DNA from: Ixodes scapularis
Taxonomy: Eukaryota; Arthropoda; Arachnida; Ixodida; Ixodidae
DNA: 64,000 nt
Assembly (NCBI RefSeq): GCF_016920785.2
Contig: NW_024609857.1
Span: forward strand, 191,717,027-191,781,026
Direction: 5' to 3'
A model generated the notes under the pieces. It was not told the origin of the DNA. It made no database searches and saw only the letters and a program-made list of their open reading frames with translations. The translations under genes were made by a program, and so were the position numbers. Numbering within the stretch: position 1 is the first letter of the stretch; the number at the start of each line of letters is the position of its first letter. This document shows positions 31,786-42,985 of this stretch, one piece after another.

Positions 31786-32442
31786 CCGGTTCATAGTTTT
31801 TGTTATTATATAAAAAAGAAATATATGTTCATTCCATATTTTTGGGTTGAGCATTAAGCTGTTTGTGAACGCCGTAGCTAACTTTCTTGCGGAGGTGCGA
31901 AATTTCAAAGCTCGAGCCGTGGAGAATGCCAAGGTTTCACTATGAAGAGTGCAAACGTTTCACAGGCGTCATTTTAAAACCTAAACATGCACGCAGTAAT
32001 AATTTTGAGGCGAAAGCCTTACTTGTCCCATGCAGCGAAAAAGCGTCGTGTAAACCGTTAAAAATAGGATTGAGCGGCTCGCGCCGCTCAATGGGCGACC
32101 CTACTTGTCCCATTACCTTGGCGTCGTCCTTCCGGGCGTCATTATCACAATACGTGAAAAACAAGCGGCGTCGGCGGCATTGTTGTTGTGCCCAAAAGAT
32201 GGAAATAAAACTACGTCATCAAGCGTCTTCAGCGTGATATCACCGCCTGAGCGCCGTATGCAAAAGATACGCTTCGGACTTCACCTCTGCTCGTTGTGTG
32301 CTTCGTGTGATGGACTGTCAGGCGACTGCGTCTACATCTACGGCCTCGGCATCGGCAGCAGCGTCTACATCTACGGCGGCTTCCGCAGGCAATCGTGGCC
32401 GCCCATGCAAATGCGCCACAGCCTTCTTAGGTGTCCTCCTCT
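31786..32442. other. No gene; short TCTACATCTACGGC repeats near 32330-32380
   Basis: Mixed DNA between LTR 2 and the minisatellite, with no domain in any frame. Confidence 0.4.
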
Positions 32443-32690
32443 ATGCGTCGTTCTCGACGTCGTCCTAAACGTCGTGCTATAAACGTCGTCCTAGATGTCG
32501 TCTTTAAGGTCGTGCTAGAATTCATCCTAGACGTCGCGCTTAAAGTCGTCCGAGAGGTCGTCCTATACGCCGTCCTTGACGTCCTCCTCGATGTCGGCCC
32601 AGAGGTCGTCCTAGACGCCGTATTTGGCGTCGATCCCTACGAAGTCGTCCTACACGTCGTCCTATACGTCGTCCTAAACTTCGATACATG
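32443..32690 (+). repeat. 15-bp minisatellite GTCGTCCTAGACGTC
   Basis: About 16 diverged units. Because the period is a multiple of three, the plus strand stays open with a VVLDV-like repeat that runs into LTR 3 as a 264-codon frame; this is an artefact. Confidence 0.88.
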
Positions 32691-32751
32691 TAGGAACACT
32701 ACTCGGATACATTTCTCCCACGGCACTATAGTGCTTTCGCCTTCATACAAG

Positions 32752-33652
32752 TGTCGAGAAGTTTTGCTCGCGCGAGTTTTTAGTTTACAGTTTTACTTTG
32801 TTTTTGGCCTTCCTCGGGGGTTCACTCGTCTTTACGGCACGGCTCATGGCCTCTGCCGGGGTCGGGGGACCCCAAATGGGGGAGAACGTGAACGCTGTAA
32901 CGCTTCACTTAGTTTACAGAACCCCGTGTTGGAAACGTTTTGTCTTGTGTATGTTTGCATCTGGGCTCTCTACTTCGGAGGTGGCTTTGCGCTGTGTATG
33001 TGTAACTTCTCTGTCTACGTACGAATGTGCTTTCTGTTGTTTATGGCTGCTCTTGTGAGCTTCGTTTGGAATGTGCTCTGTCTCGTATATGCGCTTGTTA
33101 TTGGAATGTTCGTATTTGCTTTAGGTTCCGAGCCTTTGATTGGCTCTAAGAAAACCCCCCTTGATTGGTCCTTCCCAAACTTTCTGATTGGTGGACTGGA
33201 GGACCCCAGAATGCTGGTGAACTGAATATAAGCGGCCACCGAAGGGCCGTAAGGGACTTGGCTCCCGGATACCAAGCCTTGGACATCTCCCTGCCTCTGG
33301 AAACCAACCTGCACGTCCGACCCCCCTTCGGCTGTGGAGCCGTCCGCCCGCTAGCTCGCAAACTTGGTCCCCCTTACGGCTGTGGAGGAGTTCGGCTCGC
33401 CCGCCTTTGTGTGGAACTGTGTTTGTCGAGTTTGGCTGTGGTCGGGGCCCCGCTGAGGGTGTGTGTGGTCAGGGAGGACGGCAGGGGAGGTTTCCTTAGG
33501 TTCGAATTATTCCTCCCAACATAAATTGACGAATCGGCCATATCTGTTGTAAAAGATTTTATATCCTATCTCTTAAATAAAAAGTTGTATTTGTTAATAT
33601 CAGCATCTTTAATCAACGGAGAAAAGAGGAGTCTATTATTCTCTTCGTTACA
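32752..33652 (+). mobile_element. LTR 3, solo LTR with target duplication
   Basis: TGTCGAGAAG to CGTTACA, 901 bp, flanked by CAAG at 32748-32751 and 33653-33656. TATA-like TGAATATAAG is at 33224 and AATAAA at 33576. No primer-binding site or internal region adjoins it, so it is the product of LTR-LTR recombination. Confidence 0.82.
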
Positions 33653-33656
33653 CAAG

Positions 33657-34269
33657 TAAGCAGTCTTAAGCCTACTCGTGTAATTTTAAATCATTGCGTA
33701 AACGGTGAGGCTTGCACCTGAGAGCTCGTAGAACTTTAGATTTATTCTATGAAAGGTTTACAACATGTACACAGATTATTATAAATTACAAAAAAAATAT
33801 TTCTCTGCGTCCAAAAAATATTTTAAAAATACTTCGTTTAAATTTTTTAGAGACGTGTTCACAAATTATTTACCAACGAACTAGTTCACATAGAACGGCT
33901 GAAAATATATCAAAATGGGCATATTTAAATGCCCCCTCCTCTATTTTTTGAATATATAAAAAAACAACCTCAAACACTATTGTAGTTTTGTCATTAAAGC
34001 AGAAACGCAGCTTATTTTTCTAAATGTGATAAAATTGCGCGCCAGTAATGAACATAAAAAAAACTAATCTTTTTTTTAAAACTCTCTGCCGTTTCCAGGG
34101 ACTTGAACTAATTTGTGATGGCAAAGCATTGAGTACCATATAACCTGCCCCCCCCCCCCCCCAACCACCCACCTCCCAAACAAAAGAAAAGATACCTTTT
34201 TTATTATGAGCGACCTCGTCTTCACTATAAGGGCTTTGCCGCAAAATTTCCATGAAGACATTCAAACGT
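33657..34269. other. No gene; AT-rich with a C15 run (34147-34162)
   Basis: Low-complexity AT-rich sequence; short frames only. Confidence 0.45.
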
Positions 34270-34400
34270 TATACAGGGTGCTGCTCTATCGTAGGGTGTA
34301 GAAGGCTACGCTGTCCGTACACTACCTTTCTATTGGTGTTTCCTAGCGCTGTCCCTTAAACACCCCCGTTCTCCCCTTTCTTTCCCCGGGGTAATTGGCT
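34270..34400 (+). repeat. Dispersed repeat, copy 1 (inverted partner 39806-39940)
   Basis: GTGCTGCTCTATCGTAG and GGTGTTTCCTAG are matched on the minus strand at 39935 downwards (GTGCTGCTCTATCGTAG, GTGTTTCCTGGAG), both followed by C-rich DNA. Similarity is about 65%. Confidence 0.45.
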
Positions 34401-34594
34401 CACACAGTATCGCCCATTTGCAGCACATTACCGTGAAGCCCAAAACCTTCACAAGAATGTACTATGTTCAGTGGGTCCGAGAACGCTGCCCAAGGATCAA
34501 AAACAGACACGACCAGCCCCGCCCGAATCCAAGCATGATCTGTTTAATCACGAATCCATCGTGCGGTATCACGCCGGCACGTTAGAGGGTGCAG

Positions 34595-34808
34595 CACGGC
34601 GGCGCTAAAGCCCCCTCCTGTTTCAAAAGTAGCGCAAGGTGCGACGATGCACGAAGCACGTGCAACGTGTAGCCCATGGGAAGATCATGGCGGCACAGCG
34701 CAGCACTGAGCTAGATTTCAGACATGTTCTTTCCAAAAGTGGCGCGCGGCACGTGTCTCGGGCATTTCCACAACAATGATTGGCGCCACGTTTCCCAGGA
34801 TAGAGGGA
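34595..34808 (+). repeat. Dispersed repeat with conserved short frame, copy 1 (partner 61790-62015)
   Basis: Matches the reverse complement of 61790-62015 at roughly 75-80%: CCTCCTGTTTCAAAAGTAGC, GGGAAGATCATGGCGGCAC, GGCGCGCGGCACG, TCTCGGGCATTT. Both copies translate to an ARGT-LGHF-NN-RH-SQD pattern, here VARGTCLGHFHNNDWRHVSQ. The family is unknown to me. Confidence 0.6.
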
Positions 34809-34810
34809 CT

Positions 34811-34980
34811 TTAAAGGGTATTCACACTAGGGAGAAATCCCGGGGACTTCTCACCGGCACGCGCTTACCACGACGAAAACGTCAGGCTTTGCGATGTGCA
34901 AAAGCCTCGCGTTTTCATCTCGTGATGCGCGCGTGCCGGGGAGAAATCCCCGGGATTTCTCCCTCGTGTAAATACGCCTT
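34811..34980. mobile_element. 170-bp MITE
   Basis: Ends AAGGGTATTCACACTAGGGA and (reverse complement) AAGGCGTATTTACACGAGGG, both continuing into GAAATCCCGGGGA, a 35-bp inverted repeat. The flanks are TTTA-like but not a clean duplication, so the superfamily is open (Harbinger is possible). Confidence 0.75.
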
Positions 34981-35015
34981 TATAGGCGGCGCCGGCTTTT
35001 GTCGCCACTTTGAGA

Positions 35016-35290
35016 TTTTTTTTTTAATTGAGTTATGTTGATACAACCTAGAGCTTGGTCTGCCTCAACGGGCGACGAGTCTCCCAGCTGTAAATGAGCA
35101 GTTTAGCCAGTCCAGTACAACCGCTAGCCTGGGGTCTTTAACGTGCACCACGCAGTAGGGATACACGACCGCACGCCGGTACGATGCGCATCCATATCGA
35201 AACGGGCAGGGGTGGGGCTCGAACCCAGGATCCCTGGGTTCTGCAGCGCGAGCTTTCGCTCCCTGTCGCGGCTGCTATGAGTTCATGGAA
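35016..35290 (-). mobile_element. tRNA-derived SINE
   Basis: On the minus strand: a tRNA-like head with the internal promoter B box GGTTCGAGCC (35216-35225), a body with GTGCACGTTAAAGACCCCAG (35129-35148), and an A-tail (35016-35025). The core closely resembles SINEs I remember from ticks. RNA polymerase III would transcribe such an element; LINE enzymes mobilise it. No clear target duplication. It abuts the MITE at 34811-34980. Confidence 0.75.
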
Positions 35291-36107
35291 CGCGAACCGT
35301 TTTAATTCCAGAATTCGACACCTCTAAGCAGGGCTGTCGAAATGGGGGGAACAGGAAAGGGGGCGACCCATCCCCCCCCCCCCCCCCCCCCCGTGTCCTG
35401 AAAAGAGAGGGCAAGGGGCATAAGGGGTAAGAGAGGAGGCGCTCGCTTCAGCGCCTGACCATAGCAACCTATATATTGCCCAGACATTTCAGAAAGGCAT
35501 AATAAAAAAAATTCGGGGGAAAAGATATCCTCGTTCTTGGCTACCATCCCCCTCCCCCCCCCCCCCTCTTTTCTCCCGAACATCTCCCCCCTCTTTTCTC
35601 CCGAACATCTCCTACAGCACTTCCTGATCCCTATTTGTGTGTGTGTGTGTGTGCTGTTCGTACCCCTTTTTCTTTCCCTCCCCCTCTCTCCCGAAGATTT
35701 CCTATGGCACACCCTGACCCCCAATTGATTTTTTTTTGTGTGTGTGTTTGTTGGCCATAGCCCTTTTTATTTCCGTGTCTCCGTTCTTTTCTCTTCATTC
35801 GCCCCGTCGGCGTCGCCCCCTCATCTCCCAAACGCTACCGACGTCACCACACACACCGCCTCTGCCTGACCGCAGTAGCGTTGTTGACAGTGGCAGAAGA
35901 TAAGCTCTAAAGCCGTGTTCACCGCGCACGTATCCACAATATCACAAAGTTCAATCTTCGCCTCGATTCCGAAGCGAAGCATTTGGCCTCAAATAACTTT
36001 TTCCGAAAATTATGAAACGTCACTTTGTCGTCACCAAGAGCTTCCACAAACGACGATCTTGCGACGAGAAAGTTCAGAGTATTTACAGTGTGCCTAGGTG
36101 CAGTCTA
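35291..36107. repeat. Gene-free; C20 run (35373-35392) and a ~110-bp tandem duplication (35580-35790)
   Basis: TCTCCCGAACATCTCCTACAG...CCTGATCCC plus a TG run recurs as TCTCCCGAAGATTTCCTATGG...CCTGACCCC plus a TG run. No coding content. Confidence 0.6.
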
Positions 36108-38567
36108 CACTCTAAGAAAAAATGGAGGAAAAAAGTAGCAACGGCGCGTCTTCCTCCCTTCTACTAACGCGCCCCCAACCGGACACGAGAAAAGGGGAGG
36201 AACGAAACGTTTTTCTCCTTCTCCAGGCAGACGGGAGAAAGCTTTCGCCCTCCCGACTCATCTTCTGTCGGTTTCGTTTTTCGAGCAGGTCGCGCACGTT
36301 GTTTAATAAATAGCTGTTGAGTTCATTGAGCTTCAGCGGCAGTGAAGGCCGCCTGTAATTCCGTCTTCTAGTTTAAACGTGCAGAACATTTCGGTTGCAA
36401 TGACGCTTTTATCACTAATTTTATCAAACGAGCAAACGAAGCCGCTAGAAACAGCGAAGTTGCGGAGCAGTGCCAGCAGTGCCACGTACACTGGGGGATG
36501 GCCGTCTCCGGATTGCGGGACTCGCGCGCGCGGCGAACCGACGGAACTACAGTCGCTACAGTAGCGAAACCACCCGGAACTGTGTCGACGTTTTCGACGT
36601 TATAGAAACCGCAGGAACTGCGTCCAAGACAGGCAGGTTTTGCTGCCGGCTGCCTGGGTGCCTTCCGCGCTGAGTTCGGTTCTGTTTTCCGATGCCGAGT
36701 GCAACCGGCGTTCAACGTGGTTCTGTATTTGTGCGTGTCAGCAACATAGCTGCAACATCGTGATGGCAGTGTTGTGGGTTGTGAACAGAAGACTGGAATT
36801 ATCGCCGATGTGACCGTGTGTTCGCGTATCAGTGGTGCAACAACAAGATGAGATCGTAAACTGTCGGGCATTGATGCCGTTGGTCGGGCCGTGATGAGGG
36901 GGCGGGGTGTCGCAGGTTGACATTCCGCTTTACATTAAAAAGTTTAATACCACTTGAGGGATTACGTGCAATCGATCAACGTGCGGATAGTCATGTTGGA
37001 ACGCTGGTTTGAACAGTAGAAGCTCCTATCGCTATCGTACAATGGCCAATATGACTGTCGGAATTGTCTCGTCCCCGAGAGCGATTGCGCTCTGGGGCAA
37101 GGACTGAACAGTACGAAATCGTGACGGAAAGTACGTATATTTACAGTATGGAATTTCGGCATTAAAAAACAATAGAAGGTAAAATCGAAAAAAAAAGCTG
37201 CCTTTTATTTTGCTGTTTAAATATACTACGGTTCCTGGAGAAACTGCCTTCCAAGTGGCGCGCTGGGATGAGCGCTGGACATTTTTGGGCTCGCCACGGC
37301 GTAGCTCCGTACACTGAACACCTGCCGCAAGTCGCGGCTTTGACTGCATTAAAGTTGATCGAAAAGCGATTTCTCAGCATGTGAAGCATCACTTCCAGCT
37401 GAGTGAATATCCGCTCTACAGAGATTAATTCAAGACGGCAATTGCAGCTTTGCGCGAACAGCACAAATAGAAAAACCAATAGAAATACAGGCTACAACGT
37501 CCCGTGTGGGGAAACAAACTCATGGCTTCGAACCGCATTATGGCGGCTTGATTTATTGGCTTTCAAATAATTACGGCTTGATCGAGCGTTTACTTTTAAT
37601 AAGAGATTCATCCCTTGAGCCATTTAAAATACATTCAGAGGTATGACATTGCTGGGAAAAAATCAACATGCTGGGAATATTTTTTATTGCTTAGGGGGTC
37701 ACCGAAAAGTTCCGTACGTTCAAAACGACCAGTATAAAAGACGGAAACGCAGAGCACGGGTGTAGTGTTCGGGTTAGTGTGGTGTTCCGTTGTATTGATA
37801 TTTGTGTGTGTGCCGTGTATGTGCTCAATGTATGTTCACCTAATGCTTGTAATAAGTGCAATGTGTGTGTATAGTAGAGGATCCCCAAGCGCAGGACAGC
37901 GGCTCTGAAGCGCAGTAGTGGCCCGAAAACAATAAATCATTTTTTGTAGGACATGAATTGGGCGGTACCTAGCGCCACCTAGCCTAGCTGCTTGCAATTA
38001 CTCTGCTTGACCCCGCCATCTGGTGGCTAGCGATTTAACCTTTCACGCTTCGCGATAAACAGCGGCTTCGAGTTTGTTCTTTCGAGAGCGGCTTTTGGTT
38101 TCGCGGATTGAGTTTGCCCTTCTCTGTGTGATGTGCGGTTGACGAAGGAATTGTGGCTCGAGGAACACCAAAGGTAAGACTCAAAGTGCGCGAAGTAACT
38201 GGGTATCGGTTGTCTCCGTTTAACATCGCAGTGCTGTCGACGAGAAGACTGAGTAACTGCTTTCGAAACGCAAGTTTCTGTACCTGTGGGGGGAATCTGG
38301 CTTCGGAAATAAACACAGTTTGCGGAAAGCTCGTGTGACGCTTTTATTTGCTGCTGCTCTCGTCCCGTACAAGAGATGTAGCGTCCTGGTTAAGCCTTAT
38401 TGGGCTCGATTTGCTCGATTCGGGGCCGCCATATTGAGATGCAAGCGACGGAGGAACGTTGCTCCCCTGCTTCAGGGACGAACGTTTCTCCCTTTCTAAA
38501 GGAACATAGGTTACAAGACCGTTCCTCCCCTAAAGGAGGACTATCCATACCCTTTTTTCTAAGAGTG
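36108..38567. mobile_element. CACT-ended DNA transposon, copy 1 (2.46 kb)
   Basis: Begins CACTCTAAGAAAAAATGG and ends (reverse complement) CACTCTTAGAAAAAAGGG, flanked by TA on both sides (36106-36107, 38568-38569). CACT termini with 2-bp duplications recall animal CACTA/CMC elements. No transposase motif was seen. The longest shared frame is the minus-strand 38035-38316 (RFPPQVQKL, PVTSRTLSLTFGVPRATIPS); its other strand contains CCAAAGGTAAGA, a good 5' splice-site look-alike, so spliced transcription of the interior is possible. Inverted relative to 55481-57900. Confidence 0.75.
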
Positions 38568-38590
38568 TACGCATCATTGACTGACTCTAA

Positions 38591-39003
38591 TGCCTCGTTC
38601 ACACTTGCGAACCGGCGGCCGGACCTGCGAGAATTCTGACGCCCGGCGACAAAAGCAGGCAGAATTTCCGGCGGAGAGCTAGATCGCTGTGGGACCAATT
38701 TTGAACGCCGCAAAAAACTTCCTCTCACCGCAAGCCAATCAGAACGCACGGGGGAAGTGGCGCTTGTTGACGTCAGATCCCCGCTGATGAGCTGGCGACG
38801 ATGGCGACGAGACGTGCGCGGGCAAGGAGGAGGTTTGGGTACAGTGGTTTGGGAGCTCTCGTCAGCTCTCGTCTGTTCGGAAAACTGCGAGACGCTGGCG
38901 CCACCCACTCCGCAGACGGGAACAAATGTGAACGGCGCGGTCTTTTTTCGGCGAGCGAATCCAGTCGGTTGCAAATGCGTATTTCGCAAGTGTGAACGAG
39001 CCA
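38591..39003. mobile_element. PIF/Harbinger-type MITE
   Basis: Ends TGCCTCGTTCACACTTGCGA and (reverse complement) TGGCTCGTTCACACTTGCGA, flanked by TAA at 38588-38590 and 39004-39006. A 3-bp TWA duplication is the PIF/Harbinger signature. It lies 23 bp from the end of the CACT element. A 218-codon minus-strand frame crossing both elements is an artefact. Confidence 0.8.
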
Positions 39004-39006
39004 TAA

Positions 39007-39805
39007 CGCGGCGTAGGGATGTAGGGACACGCGGCTTCGACGTCATCAGTGCAGCCGCTCACTCGGCTGGCCCCACGGCGTTGCTCACCCGCGCCCCGAT
39101 GAAGCTCTCAACCACCTTGTGTTTCGCAACCTCGCTGGAATTTCAGCACCGAGATAGTTTGAATGATTGACATCTCGTCCCGCGTGACGCCCTCGTCCGG
39201 AGAGTCCAATCAGCACGCTCTGCGAACTTCAGTCCCCAACTTTGTGTTAGAAGAGTTTAGCGGCCCAGCTTACCCTTTCTAAGTAACGATGCGCACCATA
39301 ACATAGAACACAGGCTGATAACCACAAAGGCTTTTTGTTTTTTTGGGGTGCTTTCGTGTCAGTTGGTACAATGATGATCCGGGTCATATTTTGTAAATTT
39401 CTGTAAAATATATACTATACAAAAGTCACGTGCTTGGGAAGAGCACTCAGCCACATGTACAATGTGTTTCACGAAATGCACGCCATATTGTTCATGTAAA
39501 AAAGAATCAAATCTCACACAAAAAAAGTTTCATGCCTGCAAAATGGCAAATTAAGAAAAAAAAAGTGTTTAGTATAATTCGGTTAAAAACTACTCTTACT
39601 GATTAGGTTGATGAATGAACATTAAATTTATAGGTGTAATTCAGCTTCGAAACATGGTGGACAGAATCGAAAACTATGAAATCCACTCACCTTTTAGATA
39701 TATAAGGCCTCCACAGCCTTTGACGGCGCTTTGAAAAAAGAAAAAAAAGAACACTCGGAACACTCACTTTGGGAATGCAGTAAGTTTGGACGTGCTTTGA
39801 AAAAA
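39007..39805. other. No gene seen
   Basis: AT-rich DNA with short frames only. Confidence 0.4.
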
Positions 39806-40224
39806 GGGGGGGGGGGGGGGGGGGGGAGGGGAGGCGGGAGGAGGAGGTCGTGTAAGACGACTCCAGGAAACACAAATGTAAAGCTGAACATAGGAACAGT
39901 ATAACTTTCCACACTCTACGATAGAGCAGCACCGCAGTACAGCCGTTGTCAGTTGTAGAAAATATCTCTTGGGAGCCGACGTCAAGCGACACAGCCCCAA
40001 TAGCGAGGTCAAGCTAGCTCAATTTGAGTGAAGGCTCGTTGTTTTGCTTTTACGGAGCTCTTACGTTAGTTAACGTTTTGCCATCGGAAGTTAGTTCAAA
40101 TCACTGCAAAGAGTTAAGAAGAGTTTAATGGCAATGATATATGGAGTTTCCTTCTTTAATATTGACGTGCAATTTCGCCACATTTGGAGAAACATGCTGC
40201 GTTTCTGCATTAACAACAACACTA
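39806..40224 (-). repeat. Poly-G tract (39806-39826), dispersed repeat copy 2, then unassigned DNA
   Basis: 39806-39940 on the minus strand pairs with 34270-34400. From 39941 to 40224 nothing is recognised. Confidence 0.45.
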
Positions 40225-40288
40225 CAGTAATGTCTGCCTTATTTCTTTCCTGCCTTAATAAAGCCTTAAAGGGGACATGCCTCCACAC

Positions 40289-42144
40289 CAGACTTGTACA
40301 CGTTACTGAAAAATAGTAAGGAATTACATTTAAAATTACTCGAGGCTAAATTGTAATTTATTACAATTACAATTACCCTCCCATGAAACTAACTGACCGT
40401 TACCCCGAAAAGTAATCCGTTACTTTCGTGGCGTTACTTTTAACATTATTGTCCTGAAGTAAGAAACAAAGGGGAGAGGGTTATTCAAGTTCTTATTCTT
40501 GCCACCTGTTCCATTTAATGGCCTTGAATAATTTGAGCAACAGCTGGCTCTCGAATGTCTCGTCAGACATTTTGCATTATCTCTTACGCAATATGTCGAC
40601 TGCTACGCTGAACACCATTTGAACTGTGGCACTGGATGGGAGTGCCATATTGTTCCTCACGAGTGCTTCATGCTCTGCATTGAGCTTTTTCAGCGAAACA
40701 AGGGAAGTACTATTTACCTCGAATGTAGAGCAAAGCTTCGTCGTTGCAGCCGTTTCGTGCTATTCGAGAGATTTAGTAGATCCTTCTGATACCTCCAATA
40801 CCCACGATAACGGTACCCGATAACAATATGATGCATACGCAAAGACGGCGGCGAAGTATCGGATATCGCTATCGGAGTCATCGGACCAATCTACAAAAAT
40901 TCTCCATTCTCAAAATCGCGAAGCTGTAGAAGTCATCAATAGCAAAACATAGTTGTAACAGTAAGGTGATAATTAAATAATAAATAAGGTTTGGCTCGAT
41001 ATTCTTTTTTCCTTTGGTTCTGAACAGTTCGAGCCTCACTTGAGACGTTGGTGAATAAAAAAAGTTTCCAGTATATAAATATAAGTAATAAAAGAAAAAG
41101 AAGGACACTCATAACAATTAATTAGAACGTCGGTTAAAACAAGGAAATGTGAACGCACGTTTGCCGTGTGTACCTTTCTTGGTGCCGTTCAAAAATGCAC
41201 GGAGCACGGACCGACTGCAGTTTACTCCGGTGTTCTCCAGATAGACGTCCACTGATGCCACGGACAGCGAAGGGTAGAATACTAAGTAAGCCGCGCTATG
41301 GCCCGACTCACAAGTTCCAACTCTCCTCAAGCCCAGAATATCAAGTCTACGTCACTCACCATTATGTTTTATTTGTAAAAATATCTGCTTGAGATAAGAT
41401 GCGTCTTGCTGGGGCAAAACAGGAAGTAGAAGGGAAGACTATTACAATTTTCTAAATGCTCGCAAAAAGCTGACTCACAAAAAGGGTAGACGGTAGACGG
41501 AGCGTTGTCTCCTGTTGTGACATTATGAAAATGGTCGAAGCCTCTATATCCGAGAGGACATTGTTAATTTTTTTCAGTGCACTTACCACCTCAAGCTTCT
41601 CGAAGAGGCGCACAATCACTTGGTGTCCTCCTCTTTCCGTCGTCGATCGCAAAGAAAAAACAAAGGGACTAAAAGAAGCGGAAATACCTTGCTCCCCCCC
41701 TCTTTTTTTTTTTTCTTTTTCGTAAATTGTTCATTTGATTTTTTTTTTTTTTTTTACATTGTTGTTAGGGCCTAAAAAAATGATAGATTCAGGGGGCAAA
41801 GGCTTGGTGCTGCCAAAAAAAGAAAAAGAAAAGGCTTTGCGGAACTGAAGAGTGCCGAGCCTCCCTTTGCGCTGGTCGATTCGCGTGACAGTGTCACTGC
41901 GCTCGACTTTACAAAAATGAAAAAGAAAAAAAAAACTTTATTTAGAATGGGGGCGGGGGGGGGGGGGGGGGGGCGTTCTGACAAAAAAAGTAACGGATTA
42001 CAAGGAATCCGTTACGTCAAAAATGTAAGGGCATTACTTTAAAATTACTCTGGAAAATATGTAATTATTCCGTTACGAAATTACTGATAAATGTAATGGA
42101 TTACAAGTAATTTCGTTACTTGTAACGGATTACGTACAAGTCTG
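40289..42144. mobile_element. hAT transposon, internally decayed
   Basis: Ends CAGACTTGTACACGTTACT and (reverse complement) CAGACTTGTACGTAATCCGT. 8-bp target copies CTCCACAC (40281-40288) and CTCCATAC (42145-42152) differ by one base. Sub-terminal regions are full of ATTAC/GTAAT words. The minus strand keeps a transposase dimerisation domain (40493-40759). Poly-T and poly-G tracts (41740-41755, 41946-41972) lie in the decayed middle. Related ATTAC-rich sequence occurs at 49500-49620 and 51960-52140. Confidence 0.9.
40493..40759 (-). pseudogene. hAT transposase, C-terminal dimerisation (hATC) domain
   Basis: The frame reads LKKLNAEHEALVRNN, then MALPSSATVQMVFSVAVDIL, a stop, then CKMSDETFESQLLLKLF. 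The PSSATVERLFS...RxxMSDxTFExLLLLK pattern is the hallmark of the hATC domain, through which transposase subunits pair. An in-frame TAA replaces a codon after LRKR and a TAG precedes the block, so no active protein is possible. Confidence 0.88.
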
Positions 42145-42792
42145 CTCCATACCATCAAAGGCAGTTTTAATGCTCAAATTTACAGGCTTATAGCGTCTGG
42201 GTTTCCAACGCAGGGGCTAAAGGAGGTGGTAGGAACTCTGATAAAAAAAAAGTGAACGGATGTGAAAAAGCTGCACGTAGTGTCGACAAAAAAAAAAGAG
42301 TGGTGGTGGTTTTGTATGTAGACAAAATTCCTCACAATCTTAAAACAGGTAGCCAAAAGGTACGGAGTCCCCTAAGTGATGTCAGCCCCCCCCCCCCCCC
42401 CCCCTCCCGCAACATGGGACAAAGTTGTTCTAAAGTTCGAGAAAAAGTAGAAAATATTACAAAACACAGGTTCCGCACAAAACATGTCCGCCCTTACATG
42501 CCCTGTTCAACCAGAGTGATTTACAGCATTCCCCTTTCCTGTGGTAGATCCTGCGTAGGACAAACAGGACGGCGTGTTAATGACCGGTTAAGGTGTATCC
42601 ACACGACGGACCGGGCCGCGGACCGATTGATTACGTAATGCGGGGCCCGCGGGCCGCCCGGCTGCAATGAGCATCCACACGGCGGACCAAAAGAGCAGAC
42701 GACAGAGCGAACGGACCGGTCTAACCCTCGACCTCACAGCTCGGCCAAACGCATGCAGCGAGCTGCTTTGAGGCTATTTGTAAGGAGCCAAG

Positions 42793-42897
42793 ATGGAGGT
42801 TGAACGAAAGGGACGTTTGGCCGCGGTGGCCCTGGCGTTGACTCTTGAGAACGAGAAGGACTTAAGTGAAGCGAAAAAGGCATGGGGACATCTTTAG
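42793..42897 (+). pseudogene. Probable start of the Harbinger transposase gene
   Basis: ATG in AAGATGG context, 34 codons: MEVERKGRLAAVALALTLEN and then a charged stretch to a TAG. An Arg/Lys start followed by an Ala/Leu helix resembles N-termini of arthropod Harbinger transposases, but no catalytic motif remains. Truncated by the internal deletion. Confidence 0.5.
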
Positions 42898-42985
42898 ATG
42901 ATTATTTGAGTAGTCGTCGCGAATATTGTCCCACAGAGCGGGGAATTGCTCCACGAGCGCAATGAAGTAAAAAGTTGCACCGTCG
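42880..42985 (-). pseudogene. MADF (Myb/SANT-like) domain fragment of the Harbinger second gene
   Basis: FIALVEQFPALWDNIRDDYS then NNHLK is the first helix and loop of a MADF domain (pattern LIxLVxxxPxLWDxxxxDYxN). Harbinger elements encode such a DNA-binding partner that helps the transposase. Homology ends after NNHLK, at the deletion junction. No ATG is seen directly before FIALV. Confidence 0.78.

Noticed and set aside
32431..33225. 264-codon reading frame, the longest in the window
   Set aside because: It is a 15-bp minisatellite (kept open because the period is a multiple of three) running into the U3 of a solo LTR.
35211..35230. B-box suggesting a tRNA gene
   Set aside because: No acceptor stem or cloverleaf can be formed; it belongs to the tRNA-derived head of a SINE with an A-tail.
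38783..38815. CTGATGAG followed by a GC stem, resembling a hammerhead core
   Set aside because: The required GAAA after stem II is missing and flanking stems do not pair.
38390..39046. 218-codon minus-strand frame
   Set aside because: It crosses the end of the CACT element and a Harbinger MITE, two independent insertions, and has no domain.
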